From an uncultured Colwellia sp. (GTDB lineage Bacteria > Pseudomonadota > Gammaproteobacteria > Enterobacterales > Alteromonadaceae), in NCBI GenBank assembly GCA_913063325.1, contig CAJXYE010000042.1, positions 1 through 40,217 on the forward strand: a DNA stretch of 40,217 nucleotides. Reading direction: 5' to 3'. The translations under genes and the position numbers were made by a program. The notes beneath the pieces are model-generated. The model was not told the DNA's origin. It worked only from the letters and a program-made list of their open reading frames with translations, and made no database searches. Positions 34,701 through 40,217 of the stretch are shown one piece after another (the first letter of the stretch is position 1; each line of letters opens with the position of its first letter).

Positions 34701-36944
34701 ATGATGAACAATCATATGCCTGAAACGAGCGAGCCAGTGTACAGCCGTTTTAGCCAAGTTAAAGGTGCTATTCAAGGTGTTGAAGCGATTGATTATTTCT
34801 TTGCTAAAGAAATGCTCAGTGCGTTAATTTCTCAAAATAATAGCCAATGTTTCACTGAAAAAATTACTGAAGGAGTCACTGACGAAATAGCCGATTCAAC
34901 ATCGCATAGTGATCGCCAAGGTAACATATACCACGTGTTTTTAGCGTTAAGTGCTAGCCTACGCGCAGGCCATAGCTGTTTGCCGCTAAGTGAAATTGCA
35001 GGTCAACATTGGGGCAAGGGTTTTGCTAAATCAGCTAGTCAAAAAGAAGAAGAGTCTGGCGAAAGTGATAATGCTCTTAGCCACGCGGGTTTTGTTTTTG
35101 CGCCCTTAACAGCGATTCAAGCCATGTTAGTTGCGTTAAACATTAAAGACTCGGATCAGCAATTATTAGTACTTCAACAGGATAATTTATATTTGCGCCG
35201 TTACTTTCAGTTTGAAAGTGACTTAGGGCAAGCAATCAATTCGCGTTTATTACAACAATGTCAGTATGACAACGATAAGATTAAGCAGTGTATCGGAACA
35301 TTGTTTCCTAATAGTGAAGTCCCTCATGATGAAGAGTCAAAGTCAAATTCAATAGAAATAGATTGGCAAAAGGTTGCCGTCGCCAATGCGATTAATAAAA
35401 ATTTTAGTGTTATTGCTGGCGGTCCAGGTACGGGTAAAACCTATACGGTTACAAAATTATTAGCTGCGCTAGTTATGTTAGAGCAGAAAGAGCTAGAACA
35501 AATAGGGCCAGAGCAGGCTGACTTAGCACAACAAAGTGATCAAACAAACGATCCGGCGGTGCCAGTACTTAATATTGCACTGGTAGCGCCTACAGGTAAA
35601 GCGGCACAGCGCTTGTCAGAGTCTATCGTTAATGCCATAACAGGTTTTAAAGACTTAATTGATGACAAAGTACTTGCCCAAATTCCAACACAAGCACAAA
35701 CACTTCATCGCTTATTAGGGGTATTACCAAACTCACCTAACTTTAGGCACCATGAAGATAACCGCTTGGCCTATGATATTGTGCTTATTGACGAAGTATC
35801 TATGGTTGATTTACCGTTAATGACGCGCGTTTTTCGTGCTTTAAAAGATACGGCTAAAGTTATTTTATTAGGTGATGCCGACCAACTGCCTTCTGTTGCA
35901 GCAGGTAGTGTTTTAGCCGATATAGCTCCACGGCCACATGGTGGTTATAGTTTCGAAAATGAGCACTATTTAACACAAGTATGCCAACTCAATGCTGATC
36001 AACTTAAGCATTACTTTTCTACTCAAAAGCAAAGCAGTAATAACAATCATGGCAATGAGTCTAACTTTGATTACTTATCCTTTCTTGTTAAATCAAGGCG
36101 TTTTGACGGTAAAGGCGGTATAGGTTTGATAGCTAATAGTGTTATTGAAGGTGATGTTAAAAGTAGTTGGCAACTGTTGAATAACGCAGAGCAAACGGGA
36201 CAGTTATCATTGGCCCAGGGCGAACTTTCAAGCTGGTTGGCGCCATTAGTGAAGCAATATTATCAACCGATTGAGTCTTGTGATGATGTGAGTGAGGCTT
36301 TTGCATTGTTATCACAGTTTAGAGTTCTTTGCGCTACTCGGCAGGGCGATTACGGTGTTGAGCAGATCAATGAAGTGATTAAGGGGTATTTAGGGAAAAA
36401 CAATGCTCCTTTTTTACAGCATCAGCAAACGCTTTATCATGGTCAGCCCATAATGATAAATGAAAATGACTACCGCTTAGGTTTATATAATGGTGATATT
36501 GGCATTATTTGGCGAGTTGTCGATCAAGAAGGCAAGGAACATCTTATGGCGTGTTTTGAAGATAGCCTAGCTCAAAACGAAAAGGTTGATACCAAAGCAG
36601 TAGGGAACGCAGAAAACCCTCAACAAGTTATCAGACGTATATTGCCATCACGCTTACCTAAATTTGAAAGTGTTTATGCTATGACCATCCACAAAACCCA
36701 AGGCAGTGAGTTCTCTCATGTCGCTATGGTACTTTCTGCGACACAAAGCGTATCGCAAGCTGGTCAACAAGAAAAACAGAAAAGTGGCAGTAAGTTATTA
36801 TCGAGGGAATTACTCTACACAGGCATTACCAGGGCGAAAAAGCAGCTAACTATTGCCGCTAATCAACGGATTTGGCAGCAAGGTGTTACGGCACAAGTTC
36901 AACGCCATTCAGGTTTACGTTTATGCGAAACGGTTGCGAAGTGA
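34701..36944 (+). CDS. recD: Exodeoxyribonuclease V alpha chain, RecD
   Basis: This is the 5'-3' helicase subunit of RecBCD. The start at ATG 34701 has GAGGAA upstream and lies 1 bp after the recB stop; a longer open frame reaches back into recB but lacks support. Motifs: Walker A AGGPGTGKTYTVTKLLAAL (about residue 240), VAPTGKAAQRL, TLHRLLG, Walker B VLIDEVSMVDLPLM, LLGDADQLPSVAAGSVLADI, NGDIGI and the C-terminal YAMTIHKTQGSEF..V, LLYTGITRAKKQL. At 747 residues it is longer than the E. coli protein (608), with polar, Gln/Glu-rich insertions before Walker A and after it (EQIGPEQADLAQQSDQTN). Confidence 0.94.
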   Translation: MMNNHMPETSEPVYSRFSQVKGAIQGVEAIDYFFAKEMLSALISQNNSQCFTEKITEGVTDEIADSTSHSDRQGNIYHVFLALSASLRAGHSCLPLSEIAGQHWGKGFAKSASQKEEESGESDNALSHAGFVFAPLTAIQAMLVALNIKDSDQQLLVLQQDNLYLRRYFQFESDLGQAINSRLLQQCQYDNDKIKQCIGTLFPNSEVPHDEESKSNSIEIDWQKVAVANAINKNFSVIAGGPGTGKTYTVTKLLAALVMLEQKELEQIGPEQADLAQQSDQTNDPAVPVLNIALVAPTGKAAQRLSESIVNAITGFKDLIDDKVLAQIPTQAQTLHRLLGVLPNSPNFRHHEDNRLAYDIVLIDEVSMVDLPLMTRVFRALKDTAKVILLGDADQLPSVAAGSVLADIAPRPHGGYSFENEHYLTQVCQLNADQLKHYFSTQKQSSNNNHGNESNFDYLSFLVKSRRFDGKGGIGLIANSVIEGDVKSSWQLLNNAEQTGQLSLAQGELSSWLAPLVKQYYQPIESCDDVSEAFALLSQFRVLCATRQGDYGVEQINEVIKGYLGKNNAPFLQHQQTLYHGQPIMINENDYRLGLYNGDIGIIWRVVDQEGKEHLMACFEDSLAQNEKVDTKAVGNAENPQQVIRRILPSRLPKFESVYAMTIHKTQGSEFSHVAMVLSATQSVSQAGQQEKQKSGSKLLSRELLYTGITRAKKQLTIAANQRIWQQGVTAQVQRHSGLRLCETVAK

Positions 36945-37023
36945 TAACATAGCGTTATTCACATGCACATTGTTTTTTATTTAATATTTATTATTTAAGA
37001 CATTCAAGGATATTAGTTCACTC

Positions 37024-37584
37024 ATGCAATTGATTGATATAGACAAAGTACGTTACAGAAAGAATTTAAATATTGTTATTGTTGGCTTCGTTAGCTCATT
37101 ACTGGTGCTATCACTGCTCTTTGGCACCTTATTGATAAGTTTGTTTTCAAATGTGGCTGACGTTAATGATGTAGTTCAAGTAGCTACTGATGCCGTACAG
37201 GGGGAGCAAGATTCTAACTTTAGATATAACCTCTTAGGTGTTGTTTTGGCATTACTCGCTAACGCGGCTATTTTACATAGTGTTAAAAATAGTGCATTTT
37301 TTACTGAAATTTATTATGTTTGGCAGATAAAACAACTACAAAACCTAGTTTATCGAAAACTCAAAAGAATCAAAATTGCCGCAAAACAAGGTGAAGAGAA
37401 AGCATTGATCATTTTATCTTTCTATTATCAAAGCCAATTACAAATCTATCAGCTTGATGACAATACCATTACAATCGATACTATTGAAAAACATATGCAG
37501 CAAGTTAACGAGAGCATTAGCGAGCATGGTCTGACGATCAGCGCAGATCAATTCGAAAAAAGCTTAATAACATCGTATAAATAG
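37024..37584 (+). CDS. DUF3087-like inner-membrane protein
   Basis: The protein (186 aa) has two membrane helices (about 17-42 and 69-87) and a cytoplasmic helical tail with IYYVWQIKQLQNLVYRKLKR, GEEKALIILSFYYQS and QIYQLDDNTITID. This agrees with the DUF3087 family of Vibrio/Shewanella as I remember it. Function is unknown. AAGGA lies about 12 nt before the ATG. It follows recD by 79 bp in the same direction and may be co-transcribed. Confidence 0.78.
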   Translation: MQLIDIDKVRYRKNLNIVIVGFVSSLLVLSLLFGTLLISLFSNVADVNDVVQVATDAVQGEQDSNFRYNLLGVVLALLANAAILHSVKNSAFFTEIYYVWQIKQLQNLVYRKLKRIKIAAKQGEEKALIILSFYYQSQLQIYQLDDNTITIDTIEKHMQQVNESISEHGLTISADQFEKSLITSYK

Positions 37585-37729
37585 GCATATATATAAACCA
37601 TATACCTTGTATCAAAACTAGGCTGCACGGCTTAGTTATTGATATGAGGTCTTCAGTTTGGGGGACTACGCGAGTATGGAAAGTAGCCTAAGCTACTTAA
37701 TTTATAGAAACTCAAATTTCAGACAATAA

Positions 37730-37761
37730 AAAACCAGCATTCAAAAATAGATGCTGGTTTT
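37730..37761. terminator. Bidirectional intrinsic terminator between DUF3087 and infA
   Basis: AAAACCAGCAT (37730-37740) pairs exactly with ATGCTGGTTTT (37751-37761). On the minus strand the hairpin is followed by a run of T, a typical terminator for infA, whose stop is about 60 bp away. On the plus strand it also ends in TTTT and can stop transcription from the DUF3087 gene. A smaller stem (AAGTAGC-CTAA-GCTACTT, 37681-37698) lies just before it. Confidence 0.85.
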
Positions 37762-37819
37762 ACTTATTGTTTCGACTTCTACAATTAATTAAAAAAGGAA
37801 GGCTAAGTCATTAACTGGC

Positions 37820-38044
<225 letters not shown>

Positions 38045-38168
38045 CTAAACCTCTAATGTTGTGCAAATTAGCCAAGAATTTACTGTGTAATAGTAATATA
38101 TTCTGGCAGATAAAAAAGCTGCGCGAATCATGCCTAATTGCTAGGCCAATGTAAAGGGTTGCTGCTAT

Positions 38169-38930
38169 TTATTTAGCAATTATGCTTTTATTCGTACTTG
38201 TCTTCTCGTTTAATTGCCACTGACCGTCAATAAAGCGTTCAAAGGGGAAATATCGGTCTTTATAATTCATCTTTTGACATTCATCAATTTGATAACCCAA
38301 ATATAAATAAGGTAAATCCATTTGGTGGCAAAAGCTAAGTTGGGTAAGAATTGAAAATATTCCTAAGCCATGTTTTTTATAGTCAGGATTATAAAAAGTA
38401 TAAACCGCTGATAAGCCATTACTTAATACATCAGTCACGGCAACACAAATCAGTTTCTCTTCAGTGAGTCCATTCTCCTCATCCACAGGTGCCCAAGTTT
38501 CAATAAACAGCTGCTTAGTTAGATTACAACTCAAGAAGCTTTCAAACTGCGCGAAGGAAGCAGGGTACATGCTCCCGTCTTGATGTAAGGTATTAATATA
38601 ATATTCAAACAAAGGGTAATAGCTATCTTTTAACTGTGAAGATTTTTTAATAATAAAATGACTATTACGTTTCTGTGATCTTTTCTGGCTTTTAGAGGGC
38701 ATGAATTCATCGGTTAATACACGAATAGACTGGCACGCATTGCAATTAGGGCAATGGGGTCGATAACTTTGTTCACCACTTCGACGAAAGCCTTGCGTCA
38801 TTAACCAGCCGTAACTTTCACTATTATGTAATCGTTCATCGACTGCTATCAGCAAGCACTCTTGTTGTTCGGGCAAGTAATTACAGGGGAATGTTTTGCT
38901 TAAACCTAATGTATAGGAGGTATTACTCAT
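38169..38930 (-). CDS. bpt: Aspartate/glutamate leucyltransferase (bacterial protein transferase)
   Basis: This cytoplasmic enzyme transfers leucine from Leu-tRNA to N-terminal Asp or Glu, making proteins substrates for ClpAP (N-degron pathway). I chose the ATG at 38930 ([20 protein letters not shown]), which matches the family start; a TTG eight codons upstream gives a longer frame. Family motifs: [33 protein letters not shown], the CNACQSIRV Cys pair, [34 protein letters not shown] and [18 protein letters not shown]. Length is about 253 residues, close to the usual 230-250. The name is based on similarity to Vibrio Bpt rather than eukaryotic ATE1. Confidence 0.9.
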   Translation of the reverse strand: MSNTSYTLGLSKTFPCNYLPEQQECLLIAVDERLHNSESYGWLMTQGFRRSGEQSYRPHCPNCNACQSIRVLTDEFMPSKSQKRSQKRNSHFIIKKSSQLKDSYYPLFEYYINTLHQDGSMYPASFAQFESFLSCNLTKQLFIETWAPVDEENGLTEEKLICVAVTDVLSNGLSAVYTFYNPDYKKHGLGIFSILTQLSFCHQMDLPYLYLGYQIDECQKMNYKDRYFPFERFIDGQWQLNEKTSTNKSIIAK

Positions 38931-38999
38931 TAATAATTTACCAATTGAACACAAGTCTCATCGTTAATTATAACTGAACTTAACGCTAAATTAAGTCTA

Positions 39000-39264
39000 A
39001 TACCAAACGGATTAATTAACTGACCAACTTAGAACTACGCTAGTGAGCTTAGAACAAACAAAATGAGTTAAACATAGTTATTCTATATTTTATTAATTTT
39101 GTGATGTTATCAGTTTACTAACGAGTTCCCAAAGGGCGAGTTTAAAAGGCTTACATGCGGCGTTATTGATTTTGACAAGGGAATAACCATTCTCTTCAAT
39201 CAATGCCTTGCCTTTAAGCCGTTTAATTCTCGCTAAGTGATCAATAAATTAGTCCGATTGGTAT
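39000..39264 (+). mobile_element. 265-bp MITE-like element, copy 3 (immediately upstream of deoB)
   Basis: Same length and orientation as copy 2. The core (about 39135-39230: GGGCGAGTTTAAAAGGCTTA to GCCGTTTAATTCTCGCTAAG) is nearly identical to copy 2. The outer arms are more diverged (ATACCAAACGGATTAATTAA at the left end, TTAGTCCGATTGGTAT at the right). The diverged ends still complement each other (CCAAACGGATTAAT with TTAGTCCGATTGG), so end pairing appears maintained. It ends 26 bp before the deoB start codon. Confidence 0.9.
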
Positions 39265-39267
39265 AAT
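39259..39267 (+). promoter_or_regulatory. Extended -10 promoter of deoB formed at the MITE end
   Basis: TGGTATAAT is a perfect extended -10 element (TGn plus TATAAT at 39262-39267). TGGTAT is the end of the MITE copy and AAT is flanking DNA. No good -35 is visible, which is acceptable for extended -10 promoters. A start near 39274 would leave a leader of about 17 nt containing the AGGAG ribosome site. Confidence 0.55.
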
Positions 39268-39290
39268 ATTAACTGAGAGAGGAGAAAATT

Positions 39291-40217
39291 ATGGCAAGAG
39301 CAATCATCTTAGTTATCGACAGCTTTGGTGTAGGTCATGCACCGGATGCTGAAAAATTCGGTGATGTTTCCGCCAATACCTTCGCAAATCTAGCACAAGC
39401 CTTTTATGAGCATAAAGGGGTTGGGGTCAATATCCCACACTTAGCTGATTTAGGTGTGGTAAAAGCTTGTGAGGAAGCAAGTAATCGTACTTTCCCTTAT
39501 CAAGGTAGCGCACCAACTAAAGGTGCCTATGGTTATGCCGCTGAAATAAGTACAGGTAAGGATACACCCAGTGGTCATTGGGAAATGGCAGGTGTACCGG
39601 TATTATTTGACTGGGATTATTTTACTGACAAAACACAAAGCTTTTCTGACGAGTTACTCGCAAAAATAGCCGCTAAAACGGGTGTTAAAGCAGTATTAGG
39701 TAATTGTCATGCTTCAGGTACAACTATTATTGAAGCGCTTGGTGAAGAGCATGTAGAAACGGGTAAGCCGATTTGTTATACCTCTGCAGACAGTGTATTT
39801 CAAATAGCCGCCCATGAAGAATCATTTGGCTTAGACAACCTTTATCAATATTGTGAACAAGTTCGACAATTACTTGATGACGAAGGTTTAAACATTGGTC
39901 GTGTTATTGCCAGACCCTTTATTGGTAATAATAAAAGTGACTTTTCACGTACAGGAAATCGCCGAGATTATTCAGTGTTACCACCCGCGCCAACAGTTTT
40001 GGATAAGTTAACCAATGCTGGAGGCAAGGTTATAAGTGTCGGGAAAATATCTGATATTTTTGCCCATCAAGGTATAAGTATTAAAACAAAAGCGACAGGA
40101 GTCGGTGCTTTATTAGATGCCACGATTGACCATCTAAAAACCGCAGCAGATAATTCTCTTATTTTTACCAATTTAGTCAATTTTGATCAAGATTTTGGCC
40201 ATCGCCGCGACCCTGTC
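39291..40217 (+). CDS. deoB: Phosphopentomutase, 5' part (gene runs off the window)
   Basis: The frame is open from ATG 39291 to the last base (309 codons), so the C-terminal part of a roughly 400-aa enzyme is missing. It interconverts ribose/deoxyribose 1- and 5-phosphates in nucleoside salvage and uses Mn2+ in an alkaline-phosphatase-type active site. Recognisable parts: [20 protein letters not shown] with metal-binding Asp10, [91 protein letters not shown] and [16 protein letters not shown] strong AGGAG lies before the ATG. Expression may start in the MITE end just upstream. Confidence 0.95.
   Translation, partial: MARAIILVIDSFGVGHAPDAEKFGDVSANTFANLAQAFYEHKGVGVNIPHLADLGVVKACEEASNRTFPYQGSAPTKGAYGYAAEISTGKDTPSGHWEMAGVPVLFDWDYFTDKTQSFSDELLAKIAAKTGVKAVLGNCHASGTTIIEALGEEHVETGKPICYTSADSVFQIAAHEESFGLDNLYQYCEQVRQLLDDEGLNIGRVIARPFIGNNKSDFSRTGNRRDYSVLPPAPTVLDKLTNAGGKVISVGKISDIFAHQGISIKTKATGVGALLDATIDHLKTAADNSLIFTNLVNFDQDFGHRRDPV

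Overview
The window reads as a chromosomal segment of a marine, probably cold-adapted gammaproteobacterium of the Colwellia type (Alteromonadales). The DNA is AT-rich with A/T-ending codons throughout. The core genes (recC-recB-recD, aroG, infA, bpt, deoB) are clearly gammaproteobacterial, and several small conserved families (DUF3297-, DUF5062-, DUF3087- and DUF3083-like) are typical of the Shewanella/Colwellia/Vibrio group. The genus is an inference, not a search result.

Layout. (1) 1-6100: an orphan membrane sensor histidine kinase with a 14-blade periplasmic propeller, then a TonB-dependent outer-membrane receptor. An imperfect palindromic repeat lies on both sides of the sensor gene. (2) 6494-10725: two divergent regulator/target pairs, a LysR regulator with a Bcr/CflA-type exporter and a LysR regulator with a VOC (glyoxalase-fold) protein. 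Each intergenic region carries a perfect inverted repeat that could be the LysR operator. (3) 11159-15136: a lipoprotein with a duplicated domain behind a 22-bp perfect palindrome, a decayed 3' end of a family 20 beta-hexosaminidase gene, a sterol-glucosyltransferase-like GT1 enzyme and a DUF3297 protein. (4) 15454-18031: a tight three-gene cassette of a Cys-rich-tailed DUF4266 lipoprotein, a DUF3570 outer-membrane barrel and an ApbE flavin transferase. (5) 18409-21788: small conserved genes, an internally duplicated DUF3083-like protein and aroG. (6) 21899-26195: a MoxR ATPase, DUF58 and TgpA-type transglutaminase operon, followed by a DUF4870 membrane protein. (7) 27153-36944: recC-recB-recD with overlapping or near-abutting genes. 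(8) 37024-40217: a DUF3087 membrane protein, infA and bpt on the minus strand, and the 5' part of deoB.

Three copies of a 265-bp non-coding element with terminal inverted repeats (MITE-like) sit at 18132-18396, 26763-27027 and 39000-39264, all between genes. The copy before deoB ends in a sequence that completes a perfect extended -10 promoter.

The best candidate for an undescribed system is the DUF4266-DUF3570-ApbE cassette. The barrel protein carries a D-A-L-T-G-A-S motif resembling the ApbE flavinylation site of NqrC/RnfG. This suggests, by inference, a covalently flavinylated outer-membrane redox protein paired with a lipoprotein ending in CGCN.
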